From NCBI GenBank assembly GCA_941918925.1, contig OW799233.1, forward strand, positions 125,512,833 through 125,576,832: a DNA stretch of 64,000 bases, in the 5' to 3' direction. Position 1 is the stretch's first letter. The number at the start of each line of letters is the position of its first letter. The notes beneath the pieces are model-generated. The model was not told the DNA's origin. It did not search any database and worked only from the letters and a program-made list of their open reading frames with translations. A program made the translations under genes and the position numbers. The stretch comes from Phyto melanocephala. Its lineage: Eukaryota; Arthropoda; Insecta; Diptera; Rhinophoridae. Positions 23,051 through 34,858 of this stretch are shown piece after piece.

Positions 23051-23804
23051 TTATACCCTTCACCTGTGGTGCACAAGGGTGTATATAGCTTTGTCATTCC
23101 GTTTGTAATTTCTACAATTTTCATTTCCGACCCCATAAAGTGTATATTTTCTGAAAGCTTACGAATAGAGGAGTCGATTAAGCCCTGACCGTCTGTCTGT
23201 CTGTCCGTCTGCCCGTCTGTCCGTGTGTTGGTTGAAATCAACTTTTAGAAGCAACTATATGTTCCTCAGATCTGTGTATTGTATCAATCTCATGGAAATA
23301 TCCAGAAATGAATCGCTATTGAAATTCAGCACAATCGCCCCATAACTTTCTGAGATATGAGCAAAAAACCACGACCACCTCGTTTTTTTCACAATTACAA
23401 CAACAACATACATACATAGATACAAGTAAAAAACATACCAAACAAAAAAAATTACAAAAAAAAAATATTAAAAACAAGAAAAAAATAATAAAAAAAACTA
23501 CAAAAAAAAATTTTAAAAAAATTTTAAAAAAAATTTAAAAAAATTTTTAAAAAAATTTAAAAAAATTTTTAAAAAAATTTAAAAAAAATATAAAAAAAAA
23601 TAATAAAATATAAATAATATATTAAATAAAATAAAATAAAATTTTTTGGCTCAGCTGGGATTCGATGCCACATTTATTCTAACGTGTACGTATGCACGTA
23701 TTTTATATGGGATGAATGGTGATACAAACAATTGTTATTGGATGACTACACGTTGTGAAGGGTATATAAGATTCGGCACGGCCGAATATAGCACTGTTAC
23801 TTGT
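23051..23804 (+). mobile_element. Helentron/DINE-like element, copy D
   Basis: 5' TTATACCCTTCACCTGTGG, GACCCCATAAAGTGTATAT, CTGT/CCGT microsatellite, (AAATTT)-type core at 23,460-23,640, 3' GATTCGGCACGGCCGAATAT and TTACTTG. Same subfamily as copy A. Confidence 0.87.
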
Positions 23805-23988
23805 TTTTATTATAATCTTTTTGAACAATATTTTTTAATTTTTTCTTTAAATATTATATTTTATATATTCGAACCGGATAACCGGTTTTTTATTAATTTT
23901 CAAAATAACAACCGGTTTTTTTTTAATTCTAAATTTCAAACTATTTGAAAACCGGTTTCTTAAAAAAGTCGAATAATCGATCACCCTA

Positions 23989-24200
23989 TACGTTACGTAT
24001 TTTAATTTAATTTGTTAATTTTATCAATATTTGCCCTGGTACCGTAATATTTTGAAAAAAAAAAATTATTAGACAAGGAGGTTGTAATTAGGAAAAATAT
24101 TAAAAAGTCACTTTAATGCTTACGTTAGGCAAAATAACTTTGACTTTATAGGCTAGCTGTGAAATAATAGACTTTTAATAACCCCTTACAAATACAGTTG
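23989..24200. repeat. Decayed relative of the 45.5-kb MITE
   Basis: GACAAGGAGGTTGTAATTAGG followed by AAAAATATT and CTTACGTTAGGCAAAAT parallels ACAGGGAGGTTATAATAACG and CTCACGTTAACAAACG in 45,780-45,845. It is diverged and its ends are unclear. Confidence 0.35.
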
Positions 24201-24924
24201 TTGTAAAATCATACCAATTGCAATAACTAAAACTAGAAACCAAATGAAAAGGAAAATCTCATGCATTAACTTTAATGTTACACGGGATGTATGATATGTG
24301 GCCATACTGTTCTGTTAAACCCCATAGCTTAACTTTCGGAACGGAAAATGCATAAAGGAATCAACTGTGCCAACAACACAATAAGAAGTCACATTTTAAT
24401 TATGAAATCAAATATTAGTAGGATTAACCCACTCTTGCCTAGAAAATCTTAGAGTCCTTTTCAAGATTATAGCCCCAACACCAGAAATCCTAACATGAAC
24501 TTGCGAAAGGAAACCTATCATCCTCTTAAAAAAAACGTAACTATGTAATCACAGTTGAATTTTTATTCTATAACTGCCAATTTCTGTTCGGATAAGAAAA
24601 ATTAAGCCTAGACGGTCCAGATGATTTAAAAGAAAAAATATATTTTAAAAGCTTTTAGAATAGGCGATATTGTTGCTATAAAATAAGGACTACAATTCCA
24701 TTGAGAATAATTGCAAAATATTTACTTATCGGATTTATGCTGATAAATTATTGGCAATCAAGCCTTTTCATAAGATGTTAATATACATCGCAAGTTGCTA
24801 CAACATAAAAAACCCAACTTTTCCATAAAAATTTTCTGTCCCAGCGAATTTATTTATCAGGAATGAAAAAGTTATTACGATCAGTATGTTTTAATATTAT
24901 TTGGTTATCAAGCAAATAAGAGTG
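24201..24924. other. Non-coding stretch
   Basis: No gene or named element recognised. Confidence 0.45.
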
Positions 24925-26030
24925 CAACATTCAGTTGTGACGAATCTGATAATGCCATTCACCATCACGTACATAGGTATAATAGCCTCATCGCTGTGTA
25001 GCCTAGAATTCATATTTATGACGTCATATTCGACTTTGAATGTTTACATAGTTAACTGTATTCAACTAGCCAAGCCATTTTATTTGTTACCTAAATTAAT
25101 GGGATTATATTGTTACACTTTTTCATAGCCACTGTATTCTACTGATTAAGCCCATTAGTTTAATAGTAATATTGTGGGGGCTGAAGGGAACAAATCCGTA
25201 ATTACTATATTTATATACCGGTGATTTTATTTAGATCGACATCCTGTTCCTTTTAGTAGTTAACTATATCCTACTGGTCAAGCTCTTTCACTTGAAACCA
25301 ATATTGTGGGCACTGAAAAAGAAACATTTTTAATATTTCATTTAGCCCATATATTAACTAATTGTACGTCATTTTGGATTTTTAACTCTTAATAGTGTAT
25401 TATTATACTTTTTGTTTTATTTAATACTCATACAAGCTCTCTTAGTTTCCTACAAGCTAAAAGTTTACGATAAATTTCATTAAAAAGCAGTTCGATTTGT
25501 TGGAATAATTTTCGAGACTACGAACTATAATTTAGTGTCCTTAGCTTGTCTGAAAGTTATCATGGTGCTTGAGAATCTGGATAAACTCATATAAAAAAAT
25601 ATAAATATATTTCTTAATAATTTTTGTCTATAACTTTCTCGATTAAGCAACGATTTGTCTAAAATGTTTCACATACAGCACTAGAGGCTTATCATATTTA
25701 CAAAAAAAAAAAGAAAAAATACAGCAACCTGTCCCATTTATCCGATAGCAAAAAAATTTTACTTTTTGTGGTAAAAATAGTCAGTCGAGCTTATTTGCTT
25801 ATAACTCAGAAAGTTAGTGGACGATTAATTTTCAAATATTTGCTAAATATTGTTACTACATGCTGGCCAGTAAAACATGTGGGGGCTTCTTAAAGCTGAT
25901 TACAACCAACTCAAGGACAGACGATCAATCGACCCCCAAGCCAGTTCGTAAGCTTTTAGAAAATATATACTTTATGGCAAAGCTATGTATGTACATATGT
26001 GAATCCTTACCAGATAAAGAGTATAAAAAC
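24925..26030 (-). mobile_element. Decayed Helentron, copy K
   Basis: It follows the same plan as copy F: GACGAATCTGATAATGCCAT and ACGTACATAGGTATAATAGC near the left, 'ACTG(T/A)ATTC(T/A)ACTGGTCAAGC' type blocks in the middle (for example CTACTGGTCAAGCTCTTTCA at 25,270), and GTAAGCTTTTAGAAAATATA near the right. The 3' stem has decayed. The reading frame at 24,901-25,128 is not a gene; similar frames recur in other copies. Confidence 0.6.
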
Positions 26031-27243
26031 GAATAGATTTGAATTATTAAAATAAACAGAAAAATAGTTTACTATAATTCAAACGCTTAAAACGGCGTAA
26101 AGATACTTATTTGTTAAGAAAAATAGAACTTTCATTAAAAAAATATATGTAATTAACCCAAAATCATTTAGCCTTGAGAATATTTTTTTTTGTGCTTATC
26201 AGTTCCATATGTATTTGTATGTAGAAATAAATATTTTGAGTTTTTTTGATTGATAAAAAAAAGGACTTGCAATACATAAAAATGAATTAAAATCTTTACT
26301 TTGTGTTATCGTACAAATTAAATTTAATTAACAATAATGTTACAGCTAAAAGAGCAAAAAAAAATTAAATTAATTTTTGCAAAATAACAATTTTAATTTT
26401 TCAAGTCGCACCTTTTTCTGCTGTTGGCTTTTAAAAGCAGAACACACACACAGTATTTTTTATGAGATGCAAAGTTTCACAATGTCACAGAAATTTTAAA
26501 GGTTTGACGATTTGTGTACTTTTTTCGTTTTCTTTTTATGGCTTATCAATGTTGTTAATCACGGACACAATAACAACAAAACCAACCATAATTCTTAGAA
26601 TTTCACCATATAGAAGAAAAAAAAAATTATAAATTTTAAACAAACATTTACAAAATTTCGAACAGTGTTTTCGTTTTTGGTTGAATTTTTTTTAACAGAT
26701 CGTTGATCATCATGACAACAAATAAAATAAAAAAAACACTTACATTTTTGGCACTTTTAAGAATAATAAATGGCATTATTTTTACACCCACAACTTTTTA
26801 AACTTAATTTTTTTTTATGTTATTTTTTTCTTTGCTTGTTTAATTACACAAATTATTTATTATTTTATATATTTTCTTTAATAACAACTTTATTGCATTA
26901 ATTGTGATTTAAACGAAAAAGGTCATTGACTCACTTCGCATGATGTTGATCTTCATTCAACGTTAATACTCTGTAATAATCGTAAAAAAATAATAACAAT
27001 TACACTGGGAAAAATAATTCGGCACTTTAAAGAGAATAATTAAAATTAATGGATGTGCATATGTATGTATGTACATGGATGTGTTGATAAATTTATTAAT
27101 TTTTTTATATCATTAAGCACTTTTTCATTTAAGTTAAGTATTTTTAATTTTTCCGCACACTTATCTTTGGAGGAATTTTTATTTGTTTAAATTTGTTTTT
27201 TTTTTGTCTTGTTTTGTTATTGTTGTTTTTCTCACTTCCTTAC
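26031..27243. other. Non-coding stretch, mostly non-repetitive
   Basis: No transposon recognised. Together with 27.4-27.6 kb it is one of the few intervals lacking element signatures, so it may hold regulatory DNA. No specific site can be supported. Confidence 0.4.
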
Positions 27244-27387
27244 GTTAGCAAGGCCCGCAACATATTGAAAGTCGAAATGTAAACCGAAATTTGATAAACC
27301 TTTTTTTGTTTTGGTCTCGTGTGAGTTGTGTGTGCGCCGCGAGTTTAGCGTAGAGTAGAATTTAGTAGTAGTAAGTTAAGTAAACTG
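27244..27387 (-). promoter_or_regulatory. Candidate transcription start and 5' UTR exon (minus)
   Basis: On the minus strand TCAGTT (initiator-like, 27,383-27,388) is followed by a GC-richer ~140-nt stretch with GCGGCGCACACAC and then AAC|GTAAGG at 27,244/27,243, a usable 5' splice site. It is on the strand of, and upstream of, the Q-rich exon, which needs a 5' UTR exon. There is no coding or transcript evidence, so this is a hypothesis. Confidence 0.25.
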
Positions 27388-28012
27388 AGCTGAAATATTA
27401 ATGTTTGTTTGACTGGCGAAAAATACAACCACACTCTGACACACACACATACACTAACACACACAAACTTATATTTATTCTTAGGATTGTTTTGTATTGT
27501 ATGTTAAACAGTCTGTGGTTTATGTTTAAGGGCAATTAGTTGGTGAAGCTAAAAATTAAATAATATGAGTTTTAATCAATCAATACTAATATAATAAAAA
27601 AGAAACGTATGCTTGCATGTCCGAAGTTCGATACTCTTCATTCGATTTCTAAACCTTGTTGACCAATGTTTGAACGGACAAGGGCTAACTTAGTATGTTT
27701 TGATTATATTTCAAATGAAAATCGTACTGGAGCACATTTTCTGATATATGTGAAGAACTTTAATCGATATTCGCTTCAAGATTTCCTTATTCGAGATAAA
27801 AATAAATAGGATCATAACAGGGGCGTGTTATTCCCCATTCAAAAATCTACGCTTGATGTCTCATCTGAAAAACTACAACAGCAATTTTCTTCAAACATTG
27901 TAATAGCCTTTTTTTATATCAAATTTCTTATCATTAGAAACAAATAAGAGCACTTTGTTGGGATGTTCCAAGTTTTTAATACCCACCACCAATTTCTTAA
28001 TATTATTGATCA
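27388..28012. other. Non-coding stretch
   Basis: (AC)-rich run near 27,430-27,465. ACCCACCACCAATTTC at about 27,983 is a fragment of an inverted Helentron 3' end. Nothing else recognised. Confidence 0.4.
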
Positions 28013-28852
28013 TTATACCCTTTACACAGTGAAAAAGGATATATATATGTAGGTTTGTCATTCAGTGTGAAATTTCTACAATTTTCATTTCCGACCCCAT
28101 AAATTATATATTTTCTGAAAGCTTATGAATAGGGGAGTCGATTAAGCTCTGTCAGTCTGTCCGTCTGTCCGTGTGTATGTTGAAATCAACTTTTTGAAGA
28201 CCCCCGACATCGCTCGGACCCGGGTGAGGTATTAAAATATCAGAAATATTCGGGAGTAGAACAGTATTGAAAATAAAAAACATTGGTACATAAACAACTG
28301 AGATATGAGCAAAAACCCACGACCACCTCGATTTTTTTTTCACAAAAACAACATTACAACAACAACATACATACATACAAACGTGTATACTGGTTAGAGA
28401 AAACGTGGCATCGAATCCCAGCTGAGCCAAAAAAATTTTTTTAAAATTTTTTTTAAAATTTTTTGTTTATATATTTTTATTTTTTATTTAATATATTATT
28501 TATATTTTTATTATTATTTTTTTTTTAAATTTTTTTTTTTAATTTTTTTTTTATTTTTTTTTTTGTTTTATATATATTATATATATAATAATTTTTTTTT
28601 TTAATTTTTTTAAATTTTGTTTTTAAATTTTTTAAAAAATTTTTTTTTTATTTATTTTTTTTTTGTTTTTTTAACATACATACGAGAATTTATAATTTTA
28701 CAATGGGATGTTTTTATATATGTATGTTTTTTATATGTATGTACGTATTTCATATGGGATGAATGGTGATACAAACTACTGTTATTGCATGACTACACGT
28801 TGTGAAGGGTATGTAAGATTCGGCACGGCCGAATATAGCACTTTTACTTGTT
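28013..28852 (+). mobile_element. Helentron/DINE-like element, copy E
   Basis: 5' TTATACCCTTTACACAGTG, GACCCCATAAATTATAT, CCGT/CTGT microsatellite, GACCCGGGTGAGGTATTAAA block, T/A core at 28,430-28,670, 3' GATTCGGCACGGCCGAATAT and TTACTTG. Same subfamily as copies I and J. Confidence 0.85.
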
Positions 28853-29462
28853 TTATATTAATTAATTTTCTATTAAAGCGTATTTGTTAAGCGCTTTGTT
28901 AACTATAACTTGTTTTCTTATATTCGATCTCAAAAAGGAACCAAAAAACTTTTACAATGGGAGGTGAACTGCCCACCTTTTTACCATAATATTGTATTTT
29001 CACGGAAACTGAATACGCATGTACAGTTTCATAAAACTACATTAGCTAGAGGAAGTAATCAAATATTATTAACTTTGTACAGGAGTGCCACTGCCTACTT
29101 TTATAATTATTAAATTAGTGACCTATATATAAGTTGGACAATTACAACAACTTAATTTATATTATTGAAGTAAATAGAAGTTGTTGAAATATAATATTTA
29201 TTTTGTATGGACTTTCTAAACGGAAAATTGGTAGTATTTGGAATCAAGTTTGGTAAAAATAGTGTGGAAAATTCTATTAAATTTAGACATACAATTCACA
29301 TTTTAGTTAATAGGCGTACAAATAAGAATGTCGAACACATACATATAAAAACAATTTTAAACTTTTAACAATACAAAAAATATGCTTTCGAATAGTAGAA
29401 AATTCTTTATATGGAAAGGGGACGTTAAAGTAATGTTATATTATTTTTGGAATAACGATAAT
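28853..29462. other. AT-rich non-coding stretch
   Basis: No gene or element recognised. Confidence 0.4.
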
Positions 29463-29670
29463 AAAGGGTAATTAAATTTTAAGGGCCGATGTTGGTTTTG
29501 AATAAAATACAAATTATTTAGAAAATTATTGTGATTTCTTTTTATTATGATAAAATTGGTATGGTTCAATTATGTATGGAACAAAATATCGTCCAAATGG
29601 CCGCCGCAACCTCCATCCGATGGTCCAAATTTTATTACCTAATATGTCATGTTTACGAAATTTCAGCATC
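29463..29670 (-). mobile_element. Mariner 3' fragment
   Basis: AGGGTAATTAAATTTTAAGG begins a fragment parallel to the nested mariner ends in Helentrons B and C. On the minus strand it reads GGHLDDILFHT followed by a stop, the mariner transposase C-terminus, and then the 3' tail. The other end is lost. Confidence 0.65.
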
Positions 29671-31419
29671 ATGATTCTATTGCCATTATTTTTAAATTTT
29701 AAGTAGACCAAAGAAAACAAGATTTGATCTACAACCTTTTACGTAATACACGGACTTGATAAATTTTTGGTAAAGAATACGTTTGACCTGTGAAACTAAA
29801 TTTCTCTTCGTTATCGTGTTTGGTTCGATGTCAAAAAATACTTTTTATCAATAACATTTAACGTTTATAGAATATCTGAATAGCCAAATTCTAAATTTAC
29901 AGAAATTTGACTTAAACTCTCTATTATTAAAAAATATATAGTTGTTTTTTAAAAAATTATTTATCGTCAAATTCAAAATTCATATAAAACTTTAAATGTA
30001 AAATGTTTCTAAGTAAAAATTTGTTCGATGCTGCCTTCCATCATATGCCCAGCACTGTAGCCATGACTTTTTGGCTGAATGTGTCTGGCTGGTTGATTGG
30101 TAGGTTTATTTTGGATTTTGAAATATGCACACGAGTGTGCGCGCACTGGTAATACACTAACAAATATCACAACAACAAAAATAAAACAAAAACAAAACAA
30201 CACAAATTGACAAACTCACATTTACATTACGCTGTTCCTAAAAGGAACCTAAAACTACGATCGACATCAGCAGGAACCAGCAACATTAACCAAATGGCAA
30301 CAACAAAAGCATTAACGACGTTAATACACAGTAATTTGTTGTCGTCGCTGTCGTTATTACACGATCGTTGTAGTTTTTTTTTTCTATCATTTTTGTTTTA
30401 GTATCAGATGGCTGGAAATTAGGATTGTCGCCACCGACGCCGCCACCACAAACACCACCAGCACTGCCTGAGTATTTATTTTAGTTCCACAACAAAAACC
30501 CATAAACAGAAACACACAACCAATGGTCAATATGAAAATTTGTTAATTTGAATATTGGCCGGCTAGTCAGTAAGTAGTCAGTCGGTGGTAGATCGATTGT
30601 TTATTTAGTTTAGTGTGTGTAGAATTATTGTAAAGCCGTCATAGTTGTTATTGACGTCGGCGACAATTACTATTGCTGCTTTTGGCCTAGTGTGATATTT
30701 TTGCTTGCTTTTGGATACTAAAGGCATATGTACATTTGTATTTGTATTACTATGTTGTTGATATTATTTTTAGAAGTTAATAAGTGTTGTTAGTGCTGCT
30801 GCTGTTGAACTTGTTAAAGCAGAATGATATTCTTTTCACCCTATGGTTTTGCGAAAAGGGATTAATAATTTGTAATTTGTATGCAGTTAAACTGTGAAAA
30901 AAATAAATCTGTAAATGATATATATTTTTTTTTTAAATTTGATGGCGGTGTATAAACTATACGATATAGAAAACAAAACACCACTTTTGGAATTTTGTCC
31001 GTCGTTCTGTCGGTCTTCCTGAACTAAATTGGCTTAAAAACTATTTTATAATTGTATTGTAATAAAATTAGGTATCAGAACTGGCGTTAACATATAAAGT
31101 TAAAGGTATCAGAACATTGGACATTGCTAGAAAGTTTATATATGCGTTTACGAAGTGTATGCATTGTAAATATGCATTGCAACTTGCGTTTAGGAAGTCG
31201 GCCGTACTCGAAATACAATACATAACATCTAAGAAAAAATAGAAAATTACGTTATTTTTAAAACATGCACAGCCATAAAAGAAAGAGGAATACAAAACAA
31301 TTTACACTAACAACAATATTTAAATATATTTTCGAATAAAACCGTTAAAAACTGTTCGTATGTTTCAGCTTTTTTTAAATACGGATTTTATAAAATGTTT
31401 CTTAAAAATATTTGGTGTA
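29671..31419. other. Non-coding stretch with GC-richer trinucleotide-rich island
   Basis: Between about 30,200 and 30,720 composition rises, with CCACCGACGCCGCCACCAC and CAACAA/GTCGTCG-type runs resembling fly 5' UTR or regulatory DNA. Short frames on both strands show no domain. No exon boundaries can be supported. Confidence 0.35.
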
Positions 31420-31591
31420 TTCACAAGAAGTCCTAACTCTCGTATTGTAATAATGTCTTAGTTCTCAAAAAAAAAAATCAATGAAAAGTATTGTATTGTT
31501 TTTTGTAAAAATTTTACACCTTTTCAAAATTAAAAAAAAAAAAAAAATATGACATGACATGACAATATAACACTTATGACACCTTGTGAAT
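31420..31591. repeat. TTCACAAG-ended MITE, copy 2
   Basis: Left TTCACAAGAAGTCCTAACTC; right end, inverted, TTCACAAGGTGTCATAAGTG. The interior is A/T-rich. Same family as 731-846 and 34,730-34,858. Confidence 0.55.
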
Positions 31592-32364
31592 TCAGCAATT
31601 ATGTTTTCTTAATCAAAATTTAGTTAAAATATTTTCTCAGCTACGGAAATTAAATTAAAAATATTTATAATTTTCTAAGAAAGTTTTTTTTGTAAATTGT
31701 TCACAAATTAAGAATCAAATCCAAAATTTATGGGTAAATTTTAAAAATTAAAAAAAATATTTTATTTTGTAAATAGAAATATTCAATATTTCTTTTTAAT
31801 TTTTAAAATCAAAAATTTTTTAAATTTCTAAAAAATCGAAAAATTTCTAAAAGTTTTAAATATTGATAAGTTTTTGAAGTTTTCTATAATTTTTTTTTCC
31901 TTTTAATTTTTAAAATCGAAAATTTTTTAAATTTTTAAAAAATTTGAAAAATTTCAAAATTTTTGCAAGTTTTAACATTGAAAAAATTTCTATAAATCGA
32001 TAAAAAAAAACCAAATTTTAAAAAACCAAATTTACAAAAAACGAAAATTTACAAAAAAAAATACAGTGCGAACTCGATTACTGCAACTCTCGTTATGCGC
32101 AACAACTCGATTAACGCAACACCTGAATCAAATGCATTGTAGACTCAGTCAACGCAACTTTTTAAAAAATGTACCTCAATAAACGCAACTATTTTTTTTA
32201 ACTCTGTTTTTTTGTTCCTGGATAGTTTTTGATTTATTTTACCGTAATTTCTTGGAATAGTTTTCATAAAAAAACAGACAAACAGCACGTGTCTGTTGTT
32301 TTTTTTATCAGTTTGGTGAAAAGATTTTCGCGATCAGAACCATTATTAAAAACAACGCATAAAA

Positions 32365-34020
32365 ATGGTGAAGGTGACAAAGTGCAGTAAATTAACAATT
32401 AAACAAAAGAGTGAAATTTTGAATAAACTTGATAAAAACTAATCGGTCAAAGCATTATGCCAGGAATACAATGTGCATAAATCAACAATAACTAGAATTA
32501 AGCAAAATAAATCAAAATTAATTAAATTTGTTACAAATGCTGAATCCGGCCCAGGAAAGCGTATAGGAATTAGAGCCTGTGAGTATCCAGTAATGGAAAA
32601 AGCTCTGTATAAATGGTTTTTAAAACAAAGATAATTAAAGTTGCCTGTTTCGGCTGAAATCTTAAAGTCAAAGGCTCTTCAGCTACATAACAAAATTAAT
32701 GAAAGTCGTGGTGATTTTCATGCAAGCAATGGATGGCGTTCAAATTTTAAAAAACGTCATGGTATTCGGATGCTTAAAATTTGTGGCGAAGAACTTTCAA
32801 ATAAACCAACACTTATTGATCCATTTTTGGAAAAATTTCATGACAAAGTATTAGAGCTTAAATTAACACCGGAACAAATCTATAACGCCGATGAGTCTGG
32901 ATTATTTCATAAAATTATGCCGAACAGAACACTGGTTAACTTTAATGAAACATCTGCTCCTGGTCGAAAAGTAAGCAAGGAGCGCATTACATTTTTAGCC
33001 TGCACCAACGCATCTGGTTTGCACAAGGTTAAAATATTTGTCATTGGTAAAGCATTAAATCCTAGAGCTTTCAAAGGTTTTGAAAACAATCCCGTAGTTT
33101 ACAGGGCTAACAAAAATGCATGGATGACGTTGGCATTCTTTGAGCAATGGTTCCATGATACGTTTGTTCCTGAGGTAAGTAAACATTAAAAAATATGTAA
33201 GTGGCAAAATAGAAAGAGTGTTTTTTTAGGTAAGGTCAGATCTTCAATCTAAAGGACTTCCAAAGATGGCGTTATTGCTGCTGGACAATGCACCCTGCCA
33301 TCCTAAGGATGGCGAGTTAAAAAGTGATGACGGGTTAATAACAGTCATGTGTTTTCCACCAAATTGTACAGCTCTTATTCAGCCAATGGATCAAAATGTC
33401 ATTAACATAACAAAGTTGTACTATAAGAAAAGCCTCTTAGCGCATTTAATTGGAAGTAAAGGCTCAAATATTGAAGAAAAATTAAGGCTTTTACTTTACG
33501 TAATGCAGTTTGTCTCCTTTCAAATGCATGGGATCAATTGCCTTCCGATATGATTAAGAAGTGCTGGAAGAAGATTATCTATCCTAAAAACCACTGGACA
33601 GATGAAGATAATTTACCACTGAGTGTAATAAGAGCAGAAGTCGAAAGAGAAAATTCATTATTGTTATCTGTCTCCGACTATTTTCAAGAAATTATGCCAG
33701 AGGAAACAATTTCTAATGACGAAATCAATGAATGGATATTTGAAAACGTTGATAACGGTTCAAACTATTGTTGTGAAAATCTAGATGAAGTGGAAGAAAT
33801 CGATAATTCTGATGAAAATGTCGTTGAAATTCCAAAACTTTCCAGAATTACACATCAGACAGCTATTGATTCATATAACAATTGCATTCAATGGGCTGAA
33901 GAAAATGAAATGGATCTTAAAGATATTCTTGTGCTTCAAAATCATCGCGAATCTGCTGTGCAGAAAAATATATCAGCCAAAAAAACACAGTCAAAAATTT
34001 CTGATTTTTTTAAAAAGTAA
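32365..34020 (+). pseudogene. pogo-like (DDE_1) transposase with an intron, broken
   Basis: Exon 1 (32,365-33,174) starts MVKVTKCSKLTIKQKSEIL and reads through a CENP-B-type DNA-binding region (KALCQEYNVHKSTITRIKQ; later NGWRSNFKKRHGI) into the first catalytic block YNADESGLF. It has in-frame TAA at codons 26 and 90. A 55-nt intron (33,175-33,229) joins PE to VRSDLQSKGLP in phase 0. Exon 2 has the second and third catalytic blocks, LLLDNAPCHP and ALIQPMDQNV, 34 residues apart. Near 33,480 an A-rich tract marks a frameshift. The rest (to 34,020) reads NAWDQLPSDMIKKCW, an acidic region, and the C-terminus QSKISDFFKK, a match to the PCNA-binding consensus QxxIxxFF known in pogo transposase. The architecture is complete, but the copy cannot encode a full protein. 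Confidence 0.9.
33175..33229 (+). other. 55-nt spliceosomal intron in the pogo-like gene
   Basis: GAG|GTAAGT opens it and TTTTTTTAG|G closes it. Reading through it hits a stop after VSKH, whereas removal keeps the conserved protein in frame (PEV...SKGLP). The size is typical of small fly introns. Confidence 0.8.
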
Positions 34021-34729
34021 ATATGTTTTAGATGTTTTAAAAAACCATATGTATCTATATGTTTTGGTTTTAAGTTAGTATAGATTACATTGGATCTCTC
34101 AATGTGTATAATAAGTATCAATATTAACAAATATGAATTTTTTAAGTTTTTTTTACTACTAAATAAAAAGTATAAGCAAATAAATATACTAAATAAATAG
34201 TTTTTTTTAATAAATATTTGAACACATATTGGAAATACGTGAAAAATAGGAGGAAAAAGCATTAAAATTTTGTGACTCGGTTAACGCAACTACCGCGGTT
34301 ATCGCAACTACCCGAATTTCTATTAGTTGCAGTAATCAAGTTTGTACTGTATTTTATTACAAAATTCAAAAAATATTTAAATTCTCAAAAAATTAAGAAA
34401 TTTTTGTAAAATTAAAAAATCGAAAATTTTCTTGCATATTATCTATAAATCAATAATTAATATCTTAAAATTTAAAAATCAAAAAAAATTTTCATAACTA
34501 AATATTTTCTAAACGTCTTCAATAATTCGTTTTTTTATTATTACAGTTTTTTAATCAAATTTTATAAAATCTAAAATTTATCTTTATTTTTTCAATTGAT
34601 AAATATTTTTTATTGAAATGTTCTACGTTATTAATTTTCTTAATATCAAAATAAAAATCTATTAAAACATTTTAGACAACCAAAAATTTATCGTTAATAT
34701 CTATTAATTAAAAATATATATTTGTTGTA

Positions 34730-34858
34730 TTCACAATAATAAAATCTTATTGTCGTAATTTCCCAATAGTTTTGAAATGAATAGAGTATTTTTTTTAATG
34801 TAGAAATTCTAATGTTTTTTAAAATTACGACAATATGACACTTAGGACACCTTGTGAA
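34730..34858. repeat. TTCACAAG-ended MITE, copy 3
   Basis: Left TTCACAATAATAAAATC; right end, inverted, TTCACAAGGTGTCCTAAGTG, followed on the same arm by CATATTGTCGTAATTTT, which pairs with TTATTGTCGTAATTT on the left. Confidence 0.55.

Larger units (their letters stand above)
21944..23988. mobile_element. Composite hAT-like element with CCGGTT-rich ends
   Basis: The right end reads AAACCGGTTTC, GTCGAATAATCGATCACCCT-A; the left has GTTGATTTTTCGAAT and ACCGGTT repeats in inverse order. The right end matches the left end of the element at 51,796 (AGGGAGATCAATTATTCTAC), which has an 8-bp target duplication, the hAT hallmark. Inside are a palindromic Penelope-like unit (22,634-22,862) and Helentron copy D (23,051-23,804). 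No target duplication found for this copy and no transposase frame remains, so the left boundary is approximate. Confidence 0.5.
32064..34349 (+). mobile_element. pogo/Tigger-type DNA transposon (2,286 bp)
   Basis: Ends CAGTGCGAACTCGATTACTG and (inverted) CAGTACAAACTTGATTACTG match over 25 bp with three mismatches, all transitions. TA flanks both ends (32,062-32,063; 34,350-34,351). Subterminal copies of a '(T/C)AACGCAAC'-like motif sit inside both ends (five on the left within 120 bp, two on the right), plausible transposase-binding sites. It carries one plus-strand transposase gene with an intron and several inactivating lesions. It lies between two MITEs of the TTCACAAG family. Confidence 0.93.

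Noticed and set aside
30207..30401. 64-codon frame with MATTKALTTLIHSN in a GC-richer patch
   Set aside because: No conserved domain, no splice signals that can be defended, and trinucleotide-rich DNA gives such frames easily.
33942..34262. 106-codon minus-strand frame
   Set aside because: Antisense to the 3' end of the pogo-like gene and its terminal AT region.
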